From NCBI GenBank assembly GCA_031769625.1, contig JAUIMM010000171.1, forward strand, positions 2,896,001 through 2,960,000: 64,000 nucleotides of DNA. The letters run 5' to 3'. Shown here piece by piece: positions 20,771 through 32,189 of this stretch. Origin of the DNA: Taudactylus pleione (taxonomy: Eukaryota > Chordata > Amphibia > Anura > Myobatrachidae). Position numbers and translations under genes: made by a program. Every line of letters begins with the position of its first letter. Positions within the stretch are counted from its first letter, which is position 1. The notes under the pieces are model-generated. The model was not told where the DNA came from, ran no database searches, and saw nothing but the letters and a program-made list of their open reading frames with translations.

Positions 20771-22560
20771 TGTTGTAACACCCCTTTGTTCCTGTTATTG
20801 TAATAATGTCTACTGGGTGTCTTACCAAAATGTCCAGGAGGGTCTGAGTCTGATATGTTTCTTCGAATGACTCCTTTTCTGGCAGGTTAACCGCAAGTTT
20901 CCCAGTTCACACACAAGATATCAAGCAATTGGTGCCGAACAGTGTTACCGTTTATTGCAATAACAGGGTTTAGTAAAATTATGCAAAGATTGGTAACAAA
21001 GGTTTAACTTCCATATTTTACACATAGCATGCATATAACAATTTGTTCACTACATTAAAAGGACACAGGTCCACTTATGATTTATTTAACTGGAAACAGG
21101 AAGCCTTTTCAGCCGTTCTCCTGCAAAGTAAGCGGGTTAACTCAGTGCATTGGATAGCTGAAAACATATTAATTAAGCAATTCAACAATAGCAATGTTTC
21201 AATGAATACTTAAACTCTATACTACATAAATGGCTGATCAGCGAATAGTATCGGTGGTGCACAGTTGCTGCTGAGGGAATCCTAAAGTCCTCCCTTTGAT
21301 CCTTGCATGCAAATAAAGAGCCTGGTGAGACTGTGTTATATAACACTGGCCCTACGCTGGTAATTACAACGGAGGGTTCTGCAATATCTCTTAGCTTAGT
21401 ACTTTCAAGTTTCAGAGAGATTAAATAAGTCCCTACTAGTTTATTTAGTAAAGGCTGTTTGTAATCCAGGGTATAATGCTGAGGCAAGTACTGCAGTGAA
21501 GAGTGCTGCTGTTGTAACAGTGGCTAAAACAGGCTTGGCTACTATGTAACTGATTTTGCTGCTGTAATTTGAGGGATCCAATAAGTGGAATTCCTAAATG
21601 CAGTTAATATGGTGTAACAAGTTTATCCTCGTATTCCTTCCTTTATATTATCCTGTTAGCTGAGTGTCACACTTAATGTCTGTATCTTATATCACTTTAA
21701 GCAATAATGGAGCTAGTCTCAGTCACTTCGCTTTATGGAAAGGTTCATAATGCTGCTGTTTAGTTCCCCTGCTTTCCTACTGCAGCTACCTTTAGAATGA
21801 ATAATCTCTGATGTATGGTGTGGGAAGATGTTGATTCCCTAGGCTTCTGTAGCTAGCTAGGGGTTATATCTGTGATGTTGATCGCAGAGTGACACTAAGG
21901 TAAAACGGAGGTGGTGCTTACTGTGTTTACAGAGTATTCAGTATTCAGTTGTATTCAGAGTATTCAAGTATCCAGCTGGAGATGGGAGTCGCTCCTCCAG
22001 CCGAGGATGGTCCCCGCTCGTCTGCTCCTCCCTCCTCCTCCGGACCTCGTCACTGCCGACAGCCCGCCTCCGGAGTTAGGCAAGCCCGCCTCTCTTCCCA
22101 GCCTGCACCGGACCCCCCCGGCTGCAGAGGAGGATACAGTCCGCGACAGCCCAGCCTCCCTTGTGATCCGCGTCCGCTGCTTTCCCCGACCATTTGCAGA
22201 GGTTAACCGGTGAGTACACATGTCCGGCTCTCCCGCAATCACCTCAGAGCACACCTAGCAGTCCGTTGGGCAGCCTGTTTTATAAAGTCCATCCGGGGCT
22301 CCCCCACGCGCCGGCTCCTCTCCCGCCCGAGTCGCGTGCCACCGCTCAAAACTTTAATAGTAGCCAGCCTTGCCTCAACATACAGAGCTCCCCTTGACAG
22401 TTCTATGGGGAAGTCCTGTCTTGTGCCCCCTCCTAATGGCAACAGCATGAGTCAAGGGGGAATATACCATTACTCCTGGGGAAACAGGGCACGATGCTTT
22501 TACAGCCAATAAGGCAGGGTAATACCAGGGAAAGTGCAAGTATGCAATATAACATTAACA
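20771..22560 (-). other. Possible long LTR, or host CpG island region
   Basis: Ends TGTTGTAACA and CATTAACA would fit a TG...CA LTR. On the minus strand there is CTTTATAAAAC near 22280-22290 and AATAAA near 20950. No matching target duplication is seen (TTGTG against AGGTA), so the LTR reading is weak. The alternative is a host promoter region, since 21960-22420 is rich in CpG. On the plus strand AACCGGTGAGT at about 22205-22215 is a good 5' splice-site match. No coding exon can be shown. Confidence 0.3.
21960..22420. promoter_or_regulatory. CpG-rich block
   Basis: CpG dinucleotides are dense here by eye and scarce in the AT-rich flanks. Words such as GATCCGCGTCCGC and ACGCGCCGGC illustrate this. 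Open frames on both strands through the block are a compositional effect. It is either a host CpG island or the promoter part of a retroelement LTR. Confidence 0.45.
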
Positions 22561-23194
22561 AGGTATATACAATGTATTATGACCATTACTACTCACCAGA
22601 CAGGGTCATTTAAACACCAGGGATCCTATAAAGCAGTACTCCCACAGCTTGGGGGTACCACAGTGTGTATAAGCAGAATAACGATCCATAGTGAATCAGG
22701 TCCTGAGGCAGAACATGCACCATGCTTTGCTTGTGGAAGCTAATTTCCCGGGGCATCTAGCTCATGCTTTTACCAGTAATACCCAGCAATAACTATTGCC
22801 AGCTTCAAGGCTTGTTAAATATTGAGAAGCACTATCTCCAGTGAAGTTGTCTGTTTTCAACTGATTTAGTACTATTCTCCCTATGAAAAAAATACTCTTA
22901 GAACACTCTGTAGGACTCTACACATAACCATCATAGCATGCAATAATGCACATACTGTGTATGATACTACACCAACACAACATGGCATTTTACACTCTAG
23001 TCTACTCTATACACTTAGAGAATATTACATCCCTACATGATATGACCAATGGAAAATTGTGGACAGCTGCAAACTGAGACATTTTGTTGATAGAAGTCTT
23101 TCTCTGAAACAATATTATTTGATTTCCTAAAATGTAATGCTATACTTGTCATTCTATTTTTGTAATGCTGAATTACAATATGATCTAATCATCG
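22561..23194. other. No gene seen
   Basis: AT-rich sequence up to the target duplication of the next element. No repeat structure or open frame of note. Confidence 0.5.
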
Positions 23195-23202
23195 AATATG
23201 AG

Positions 23203-24632
23203 CAGGGGCGGATTGGCCACTAACTTAAGCGGGAAGATTCCCGGTGGGCCGAATGTTCTCTGGGGCCGCTTATCATCTGTGGCCCCGCCCCCCAAATCGC
23301 ATCATCTTTCACTGCATTTTTGCATCACAGGCTGTTACAGCACCGCCAGGGAGTCAGGGGAGTTCGCGGGAGGAAGGGGCCTTATACAGGTGACCAACGG
23401 TGACGATTTTATTTACTATTACCGCCTGCAGTCATCAGACTGACCCGGCGGCGACTGTGGGCTCCTTCACAGTCTGAGTATGAGGCAGCAGCAGACGATG
23501 ATGTCACGTCCTGTCAGCGGGAGGGATAAGCCCAGCTGCAGGCCATCCTTGCACAGAGGAGCCATGTCGTCCGTCTGAGCGGAACAGGGAACTGCTGCAT
23601 CCTTATCAGTGTGACTGTGGCTGGATACAGGGGATCTCTGGTGATGCAGGGGCCGAGTAGCAGAGTGCTACACAAGTAGCCGGGACAGTAGCACCAGACT
23701 GCCGGGACAGTACCCACTATATATCTGACCTGTTCTCTTCTGGGGCTCCTGGACACCTGCTAGTGACTACAGAGACACGATTGTCCCTTAGTGATGCGGA
23801 ACAAGTCTACTGCACAGGGGTGAGTGAGGGGATCACCTGCACAGGGGTGAGTGAGGGGATCATCTGCACAGGGGTGAGTGAGGGGATCATCTGCACAGGG
23901 GTGAGTGAGGGGATCATCTGCACAGGGGTGAGTGAGGGGATATGCATGGGGTTATGGGATAACTTGGAAATGCTATGCATGTAGATGGCTGGGGCAGCAC
24001 AAACATTGTGGTGTTTCAGTACAAAAGGAGCTGGTTACTGTGTATGGGGTCATATGGGGGACAATGTGGGGACATATATGTATTAATTTGTCAAACCACT
24101 GTCCTCTGCATTCCTAAGACATCACAAATGGATGGTGATGTGTAGATATGCAACTAGTAGTGATCTGTAATTTATACTAAAGTGTGCACCAGTGAGTCAT
24201 GTGAGCAAGATATAAACAGACTAATGGAATTTTCTGGCCGAGTCAGAAATGGCACAAAACGTGGGGATGCCGCAAATGCAAAGAAAGGATTTTAGCAAGA
24301 TTTATTTCTGCTGAATCCTTGAGATTTATGTATTTGTAGGACACTAAATTATTTAACTCTTCATCATTCTGAGGCTCCATCCCAACATTGTTTTAAGGAG
24401 ACATTGGAATAAATTAGTTTGATGAAGAGTGCACTTCTAAAGTGGTTGATGTGATGTTGAAAGTTGCTGGGCATGCCCCTAGCATAACAAAAACGAGAGG
24501 AGTGGCTTGCGGGTGGGGCATTTCACATATGGACACACCCCTTTCCACAAGGTCATGCCCAGTTTTCGGGCGCACATAGGGCTGGTATGACAGTTATTTC
24601 CAGGGCCACTTTAAATTCCCAATCCGCCCCTG
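23203..24632. mobile_element. Non-autonomous hAT-type element with perfect 8-bp TSD
   Basis: The ends are CAGGGGCGGATTGG and its complement, and the octamer AATATGAG is perfect on both sides (23195-23202 and 24633-24640). The 1430-bp interior has no transposase and carries a 27-bp minisatellite. The terminal CAGGGG with an 8-bp duplication is diagnostic of hAT-type transposition. It is a different family from the 5165 element, whose ends start with TAG. Confidence 0.92.
23813..23941. repeat. 27-bp minisatellite, about five units
   Basis: Units of CACAGGGGTGAGTGAGGGGA followed by TCATCTG repeat head to tail with almost no divergence, inside the hAT-type element. Confidence 0.9.
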
Positions 24633-24867
24633 AATATGAGTTTTGGTATTGGGAATAATCTATTCAGTTTCTTTTCAATATTTGTTATATAACATTCAAG
24701 TGCTTCTCCAAAGCTGGGAGGTGATATGAACAGTTACCAGCCAGGATGTAAATCTGTGCATTACAGTACAGCAGAGCATTGATGGATTATGCAGTGGTGT
24801 CTGAACATTGAGATATGAGACCACACACATGCATTGAAAGCTAACACAAAAGTGTGTACTACTAGGG

Positions 24868-25242
24868 GGGAGATTCAGCGGAGAACGCAGTAGCTATTGC
24901 AGCTGCTAACATGTTGGTTTGGGATATCTCCTTCAAGGTTTTGGATCTGGATTTGGTTTTGCACACCACCCTCAAATGTTTTGGTTTTGGATCTGGATTT
25001 TTAAATAAAAAAATAGATAAAAAGTTTTAAAAACAACTAAAATCAAGTAATTTATGCAATCCAAAACACAAAATTTGATTTAAAATCCAAAATTCGGATT
25101 TAAAATACGAATTCCGAACCACTAAAAGATTAGAACTGCGACCCAGATTTACCCGGATCTCCTCAGGAGATTAGAATCGCAACTCAGATTCATGAAATTC
25201 GGGTGGATTCGGATTTCTGGAGAACCGAACCGCACATCTCTA
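24868..25242. mobile_element. Fragments: MITE end joined to hAT-kin end
   Basis: 24868-24925 (GAGATTCAGCGGAGAACGCAGT) resembles the left end of the GATTCAG MITEs. From about 24950, GGATCTGGATTTGGTTTTGC through the terminal CGCACATCTCTA at 25231-25242 is subterminal and terminal sequence of the same hAT group as 3639-5120. The hAT left terminus is missing, so boundaries are approximate. Confidence 0.5.
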
Positions 25243-25470
25243 GAAATTTGGTATGTTTTGATCAGGAATGTGCGGAAAAGGTGCCTCACCTGCCTTACAC
25301 TTTTTACTCTAGAGTTTTGATTATAAAAATGATTAGAATAATTCAAAGATGATATTTACAATATTTTCTTTAATATTTTCTTATTATTTTTATCATAAAA
25401 ACTGTGGAGTATACCTAAGTATGACAGGAATGGCTCTGCCTCCCCTGCCTCACCTGACCACACATCACTG
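25243..25470 (+). repeat. Dispersed repeat with CAGGRATGTGCGG ends
   Basis: Runs from AAATTTGGTATGTTTTGATC through CAGGAATGTGCGGAAAAGG to CACACATCACTG. A second copy lies inverted at 61326-61562, about 36 kb away. Its ends are imperfect inverted repeats, and the centre is AT-rich with AAAAATGATTATAA-type words. It looks like a small DNA transposon; no target duplication could be settled. Confidence 0.65.
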
Positions 25471-25989
25471 GTGTGTTTGGACTATCTTCACTCTCCCACG
25501 GGCGCATATGATATTGTTCAGTCGGCCGTGTTTCATGGCCAACCGGAGGATGTCACATGTGGCACCATTGCAGATAATGAATGACGGAATGAGGGATCGT
25601 TTCGTCGTTCATTACATCACTCAGCCCGTCGGGCTGACATATCGTCCAGGTACACGTCAGCAAGGGTGTAACCAGCATAAGATATGCTTCCTGGTCTGAA
25701 GCTCACCTGCACACTGGCTTTTAAAAGTGGTACAGCTAGCAAGCATATCAGCCATAAAACACATAGAATACTGATACTGGGGTGGATGAGAGGATGTGAT
25801 CACAAAAAGATAGTGAGTGCAGAACCTCTGTGATTTTGTATTTAAATAATGTGGACCCCAGATCTAGGAGCAGTGGCGTAACTATAAATTTGGCTCCCCC
25901 ATGCCAAAAAAGTTTCAGGCGCCCCCCCCCCCCACCCAAAGATCAAACATACCCAAAGACTACGTTTAAGGTGTGTGGTTACATGATAC

Positions 25990-26375
25990 AGCAACGTGCC
26001 TTACACATTATGACACACTAAGTAATGCCACTTATAACACAGTGTGCCACACCCGAATGCCCCTTACAACACATTATGCCACACCGGAGTGCCCCTTGCA
26101 ACACATTATGCCACACAGCAATGCCCCTTACACATCCCACACAATAATGCCACATATAACACATAATGACATACAGTAAAGCGCTTATAACAAATTAATG
26201 CCATGCTGTAATGCCCCTATTTCACATTATGCCACACTGTAATGCCACATACAACACATTATGCCACACAGTAATGCCCCTTACACACTATGCCACACAG
26301 TAATGCCCCTAATAGCACATTGTGCACACAGTAATGCCAAATACACATTATGCCAAACAGTAATGGCCATTACAT
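25990..26375. repeat. ~30-bp minisatellite (CACATTATGCCACA)
   Basis: Degenerate units built from ACACATTATGCCACACAGTA and ATGCCCCTTA, with visible divergence between units. The first of three tandem arrays inside the 25871-27778 element. A related word pattern appears at 53870-53960 inside another hAT-type element. Confidence 0.75.
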
Positions 26376-26519
26376 CCCACCCTGACAGATCTACTTCACC
26401 AACCCTCCTTCTGTTCCTGCCAGTCCGTCACCTCAGCTCAAGACAGGTTGCACAGTTTTTATGTCCGTGTAGAACCAGATTATTGGGAACATAGTTTATA
26501 ACCTGTAAACTGTGTATCA

Positions 26520-26880
26520 AATTAGTGCCCCTTATACAGTGCCCCCTGTAGTTGTGCCCCAAAATGCAATGCCCCCTATACTAGTGCCCCTTATGCAATG
26601 CCCCCCATAGTAGGGCCCCTTATGCAATGCCCCCTGTAGTTGTGCCCCTTTTGCAATGTCCCCTGTAGTAGTGCCCCTTATGCAATGCCCCCGGTAGTAG
26701 TGCCCCTTATGCAATGCCCCCTGTAGTAGTGCCCCTTATGCAATGCCCCCTGTAGTAGTGCCCCTTATGCAATGCACCCTGTAGTAGTGCCCCTTATGCA
26801 ATGCCCCCTGTAGTAGTGCCCATTATGCAGGGCCCCCTGTAGTAGTGCCCATTATGCAGGGCCCCCTGTAGTGCTCCTTC
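26520..26880. repeat. 29-bp minisatellite (TAGTGCCCCTTATGCAATG)
   Basis: Units of TAGTAGTGCCCCTTATGCAA followed by TGCCCCCTG repeat about a dozen times, better conserved toward 26690-26820. The second array of the 25871-27778 element. Confidence 0.85.
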
Positions 26881-27390
26881 TAGTAGTTAGCCCCCTGTAG
26901 TGCCCCTTCTAGTAGTTAGCCCCCTGTAGTTAGCCCCCTGTAGTTAGCCCCCTGTAGTGCCCCTTCTAGTAGTTAGCCCCCTGTAGTTAGCCCCCTGTAG
27001 TTAGCCCCCTGTAGTGCCCCTTCTAGTAGTTAGCCGCCTGTAGCTAGCCGCCTGTAGCTAGCCCCCTGTAGCTAGCCCCCTGTAGTTAGCCCCCTGTAGT
27101 TAGCCCCCTGTAGTTAGCCGCCTGTAGTAGTTAGCCCCCTGTAGCTAGCCCCCTGTAGCTAGCCCCCTGTAGTTATCCCCCTGTAGTTAGCCGCCCCCTG
27201 TAGTTAGCCGCCCCCTGTAGTTAGCCGCCCCCTCTAGTAGTTAGCCCCCTGTAGTAGTTAGCCGCCCCTTGTAGTTAGCCGCCCCCTGTAGTTAGCTGCC
27301 CCCTGTAGTAGTTAGCCCCCTGTAGTAGTTAGCCCCCTGTAGTTAGCCGCCTGTAGTTAGCCGCCTGTAGTTAGCCGCCTGTAGTTGCTT
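26870..27390. repeat. 14-bp minisatellite (TTAGCCCCCTGTAG)
   Basis: TTAGCCCCCTGTAG and variants (TTAGCCGCCTGTAG, CTAGCCCCCTGTAG, TTAGCCGCCCCCTGTAG) repeat over 520 bp. They form higher-order groups with TAGTAG and TGCCCCTTC insertions. The unit looks derived from the neighbouring 29-bp array by expansion of its CCCCCTGTAG core. Confidence 0.85.
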
Positions 27391-27786
27391 CCCCCCTCCG
27401 CGCGCACACAAACACACACACACAAAAGAAAAAAATACAAACACTTACCTTTATCCCCGCTCCAGTAATGCTGCCGTCCATACCCCGGCGTCCGCTCCTC
27501 AGCACTATGGGAGTGACGTCATTACGTCACTCTCATAGTGCTCTGCGGGACCCGGAAAAAGGAGGGAGCTCCGTCCTCCGACTGCCGCCGAGGGTTTGAA
27601 TAGGAGCCGGGCGCCCGCTGGTAACACACTCAGCGGGTGCCCGGCAGATGGAGGGTGCAGGGGGTGCGACCGCACCCCCTGCACCCTCCGTAGTTACTAC
27701 TACTGCCCCCGTCGCCCCCAAGCTACCCAGCGCCTCCAAGTAACCGCGGGGGCTGCGGGGGCAGTAGTTACGCCACTGTCTAGGAG

Positions 27787-28283
27787 TGGTGAGTGTAGTG
27801 GATCAATGTCTTTCGTTTATTTGATTCATTTTTTTAATTAATCTTTTTGTGATCACATCTCATACACCCCAGTGTTATCTTATTGAATCCAACTTGTTTG
27901 TTTCAGGTGCTTTCCTAGGTGTTTTATGATGGAAATACTTAGTAGCTGTCTCACCTTTAAAATGAATGAAGATACAAGATGCAGGAAAAAGTACACAATC
28001 TGGTTTAAAAAAGGCAAAGGTCAGAGGTCCGATACGAGTGACCCTGCACCACGTATGCTTAAACTGAGATATATTCACTTTTTGCATGCGGGAGGTGGGG
28101 ATGGGGGGTGTATTTGATGTCAAAGGAAATTTTCACCATGTGCCTTATTTGGAACTATCCTACTCAAGTTCGACTGCCACAAACATTGCACTGAGCCACC
28201 TCAACCAGTATGTAGCCTGTACCATCCCACTCAATTGTCAAACCGTAGCCTGGACCATCCCAATCAACTCCCACTCCCTTCTA
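27787..28283. other. No gene seen
   Basis: AT-rich sequence with no repeats or convincing frame. Confidence 0.5.
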
Positions 28284-28583
28284 ATACCCCTTTTACACTG
28301 ACCTAAAATCCTGGATTGATGCGCAAAGTACTCGAATTGAGGATCCAACTCGGGTACTTTGCAGGGTTGGCCACGGGTCATTCCCTATGACAGGGATCGT
28401 GACACGGATCGTGCCACATGCCGCATGCCGCCTGATTGGCTGGCTTCAGTGGCGCTTGGGGATGACATCATCTCCGAGAGTCCCCTGCAATGCCAAAAGA
28501 GCCGGTTTACTGCAGACCCGACTCCAGTGTGAGCTGTGCCTACTCGGAAATATCCTGGGTCGACCCACAGTATGAAAGGGGTA
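28284..28583. mobile_element. MITE with ACCCCTTTTACACTG ends
   Basis: The left end TACCCCTTTTACACTGACC and right end CAGTATGAAAGGGGTA are imperfect inverted repeats. The interior has words such as GGGTACTTTGC and GACCCGAC. Related ends recur at 51747-52353 and 52377-52803. Superfamily unknown; the bases TA flank both ends. Confidence 0.65.
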
Positions 28584-28849
28584 AGTTCCAGGTCTGATCT
28601 GGATTGGAACCCTGTTCCAAAACCCAAGTCAGACCCAGAACTTTGGCATAAAAGAGGTATTACTTTCCTTAAGATCTGGAATTCTGTCCCTTGGGATACT
28701 GGAGTATTGTGCTTCTTTCCTTGTAAATCCCCGAGTGCCGCCGACTACCTTTGGAAATATATCAGTGATTGCAAAATATGAGCTATAGCGCGTATTTATG
28801 CGCTACAGGCAGTGAGTGACTCAGGTTTTAATAATAACCAGGTCCTTCA

Positions 28850-29160
28850 GGACGCACTGTGTTTGCGCGGCATCATCCAGCCCAAAAACATCCTTATCGT
28901 TTCCCAACCAATCACCTCGGGCAGCAGTGTCTCTTCATCCAATCGCCGCCTGAGATCTGTGTCCTTCCCTCCCTTCCTGCCAGCGTTCCTCCCCTCTCTA
29001 CAGGCACTGCATCAAGATCCTCCTTGGCTGAAGCAGCAGCAAGCGCACTACATCCCCGACTCCTTCAGCCAGCTCTCTACATGCAGGAGACCGGGGAGGT
29101 GGACACTGCGCGGGACAGGAGGGAGCTGGAGGCAGACAAAAGTACTAAAGTATATGCCTG
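28850..29160 (+). promoter_or_regulatory. Candidate CCAAT promoter and first exon
   Basis: Two CCAAT boxes (AACCAATCACC near 28908 and ATCCAATCGCC near 28938) lie upstream of a GC-richer, CpG-containing stretch. An ATG at about 29079 opens a short acidic frame beginning MQETGEVDTARDRRELE before a TA microsatellite. There is no good 5' splice site, only AAAGTACT. This could be a host first exon or part of an unrecognised repeat; it is recorded as a candidate only. Confidence 0.3.
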
Positions 29161-29195
<35 letters not shown>

Positions 29196-30047
29196 AATAA
29201 AAATAAGCATATATATAAGTGCACACCATTATATTCATAAAGCAATAAAAAATTATTCAAATGAGCAAAACAGGCTAACCTAAAAAGAGAACAATAAAAC
29301 AATAAATTACCTAAGAACGGCTTTATTAAACACCCACAAATATTTTACACAATTAACATTTACCTTAGCCTAAAATGACAGATTAAACATATGCAGAAGA
29401 TAATTAGAATCACCAACTAGAATTGATGTTAAAAAACAAACAAATGAGACACGATAGAAAACGAGAAATCTCTTAGTACATACTGTATGAGCCTGCATTA
29501 ATCCCCTCAGCCATCAATGGCAACAAGTACTGTCGCAAAAGTATTGTGGGTTTTCAAAGATGCGGAAAGTTTTCAATTAAACTTTATTAGTACATTGCCG
29601 GAATAACCACCACCCCCACCCCCACCACCACCACCACCACCACCACCACGGCAAGTAATTAGACACATGGAAAAAGCATTCATATAGAAATCACTATCAG
29701 GCATCAGAATAGTAATCACCAATGTTTTCTGTACAAATCATGATCTGGCATGGGCTAATATGTCGATCACCTTATGTGGAATTTTGACTTTGACATCAAA
29801 ATGTAATAGTTAAAGTTAAAAGGTTAATAACTGAAGTAACCTCTAGTGAATGTACTAATAATGCTGTGTAGATATCAAAATTCATAGTTCTTGTTTATTA
29901 TCAGGCATGTTAGGTAATGCACGTCATTACTGGCCTGTGAGTACACGCCTACTATGTTATTGGGAAGAATGACCACGGAAATAAACAAGCTCTTGACTCA
30001 TGTGCCAAAAGGCCAAAGTGGAAAGTGATCCCATTGAGTGGAATGGG
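29161..30047. repeat. Microsatellites in otherwise empty sequence
   Basis: A TA run at about 29163-29190 and a CCA run at about 29610-29649 are the only structure. Otherwise AT-rich with no gene. Confidence 0.7.
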
Positions 30048-30735
30048 TATGACATACCGGCGGCCGGAGGTCTGATGAGTGAACATCCTGCCATGGGCAG
30101 GTAAGTACCCCATTCCTCCCCTCTCCCCCTCCTAACCCTCCCAATAGTGGTACCTAACCCTAACCTCCTTGGGGGGTGCCTAACCCTAATTTCCCCCCAA
30201 GGGTCCCTAAACCTAACCTCCCCCCCATCTCCAGGCTAACGCTGATACTGACCCGGATCCTATGTTAGGGATTCCGGCGTCGGGATGCCGACGCCGGTAT
30301 CTTGATCCCCTTTGGGATAGCGGCTTCGGCATTTTGCCAGGCGGCGGGATTCTGGCATCAGTATATCGGTGCCCGGCATCCCATCCACCAGCATATTAAG
30401 GACATCCTGCTAACCACCCCCAGGGGGGGTGCCTAACCCTAACCTCCCCCCAGTGGTGCCTAACCCTAACCCCCCCTCTCCGCAGCCTAAACCTAACCCT
30501 CCCCGGGGGGGGTGCCAAACCTTAATTTCCCCCCAGGGGTTCCTAAACCTAACCCCCCCATCCCCGGGCTAACGCTGATACTTACCCGGATCCTTTGTTC
30601 GGGATTCCAGTGGTCGGAATGCCAACACCGATATCTTGATCCCCTTCGGGATAGCGGCTTTGGCATTTTGCCGGGGGGCGGGATTCTGGCGTCGGTATAT
30701 CAGTGCCAGGCATCACGTCCCCTGGCATATTAACT
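30048..30735. repeat. Dimeric dispersed repeat rich in CCTAACCCTAAC
   Basis: Two similar halves, offset by about 336 bp, each pass from CCTAACCCTAACCTCCCC tracts into GGCTAACGCTGATAC. They continue through GGATTCCGGCGTCGG and CTTGATCCCCTTCGGGATAG-like words to end near GGCATATTAA (30400 and 30730). The CCTAAC words recall the vertebrate telomere motif, but they are irregular and separated by CCCC(C/T) tracts. Relatives lie at 34956-35370, 38570-38815 and 63855-64000. Confidence 0.75.
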
Positions 30736-31485
30736 ACATCCAGCTCTGCTCTTGGGCTGAGGAGCAGGATCACAGCTGGTATGGTTGCCACAGGAGTGAA
30801 ACATACAGGTTCCATGTCAATTGGGCTATTAGTGGAAAATTCTACACTTGTGCCTATATGTGCAGAATATATGCAAAGTGTGGATACAATAGTACCAAAC
30901 CATAGCAAGCAATATTGGGCAATGGCATTGAAGGTGTTACTTACATGCCAAGTGATTACACTTGGCGGCTTCTCACTTTCAAAATCTATATTCTAGTGGC
31001 ACAGTGAAGGGCTTTATGGAAAGTCATGATCAGACTACACTGTGAAGGCTTTCAAAAGATGTGTAACAAAAGAGAACAGACAAGCAGAGGGGAAAATACA
31101 TCAGACACTGCTTTTAATAAGAAAATCCTTCACAGTCAGGGTTTTATTGAAAGAAAATCCTGAATTCCCACAGACCAAAGGGATCAGAGAATCAAAAACT
31201 TCAGCCACGGCCTGAGCTGAAGCAGTTTTGGCTCTGAAGTTTCTTGCTAGCATCAAAGTGGATAAAGATTCTTAAATCTCCTTCATCTGTACAGAGGTGA
31301 GAACAATGCCTTTATCTTATGGGAAGGTCATAAAACCGAAAGACAGAATGCAATCAGTGTTAAGGGAAGGTGGGAAATCTGGACAGTGAATGTAAAGATC
31401 CACAAAGTCAAATTTAAGCAAAATTACTAAAGAATTTTTTTATTTTCAATCCAATATTAATACTGCACATCTCTACCGAGAAAAC
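30736..31485. other. No gene seen
   Basis: Unique-looking sequence with short frames only; no splice or repeat signal stands out. Confidence 0.5.
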
Positions 31486-31613
31486 GGAACCGGCGTGATT
31501 TCAGCGAGCTCCCTGCTAAATTTAAAGCGCCAATCAGTTATAATTCAAAAACAACCTTGTAACTGATCCCGCTTTACATATAGCTGCAAACTCGCCAAAA
31601 TCATGCTGGTTCC
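31486..31613. mobile_element. Foldback MITE, 128 bp
   Basis: The terminal arms GGAACCGGCGTGATTTCAGC and its near-complement (ending ATCATGCTGGTTCC) enclose inner arms GCCAATCAGTTATAA and TTGTAACTGAT. The whole unit can fold back on itself. Confidence 0.65.
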
Positions 31614-32181
31614 GTAATATAGGATTCTATTACATAACCCCAATTAAGTTATCACCTTTCCTTTCCATTCAACATACATATTTACTAATTACAAAATAGT
31701 ATCAGTTAAGTTTCAAAATTCAGTAACATAATCATCATGAACCAGCGATAAAAGAATTATGATTTTCTTTGGAGCGTCACATCACAATATATATTTTTTG
31801 CCATATGATTATATATGAAATAGAGCTGCAATACTCAAAAAGTATTTCTGTCTTAAAAGATGAAAAAAAATCTGTGATATAAACTTGTGATGGTGTTATT
31901 TTTCTATGCATCACTAACTTCCTGCCATTCATTCCACTGATTCTAAATCAGACACATCTGAGGCGGCTTTTCCATACACTGTACTCTACCTTATGCTAAT
32001 ACGATTACCTGTCCTCTCACCTGCATGTGGATGGCCAGTCTGCACACTGTTTTTCCGGTCATCATCGTTAGTATTGAGGCATTTACCCACCCCATGCTGG
32101 GTGCAAAAGATCCATCTGCATCTCTATCTGCACTCTACATACCAGCACGGAATATGGCTGACAAGCCCGTAACACTACTAT
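31614..32181. other. No gene seen
   Basis: AT-rich, no structure noted. Confidence 0.45.
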
Positions 32182-32189
32182 GACACGAC

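Larger units (their letters stand above)
25871..27778. mobile_element. Non-autonomous hAT-type element with perfect 8-bp TSD, minisatellite-filled
   Basis: The ends are CAGTGGCGTAACTA and its exact complement, and the octamer TCTAGGAG is perfect on both sides (25863-25870 and 27779-27786). Almost the whole 1.9-kb interior is tandem repeat of three kinds. No coding capacity was found. The last 350 bp (27440-27770) is GC-rich with a local inverted repeat ATGGGAGTGACGTCATTACGT around 27508-27541 and GGGGGTGCGACCGCACCCCC at about 27660-27680. Confidence 0.93.

Noticed and set aside
30048..30735. Interstitial telomere from an ancient chromosome fusion
   Set aside because: The TTAGGG-like words are irregular and occur at four dispersed sites with the same flanks, so a mobile repeat explains them better.
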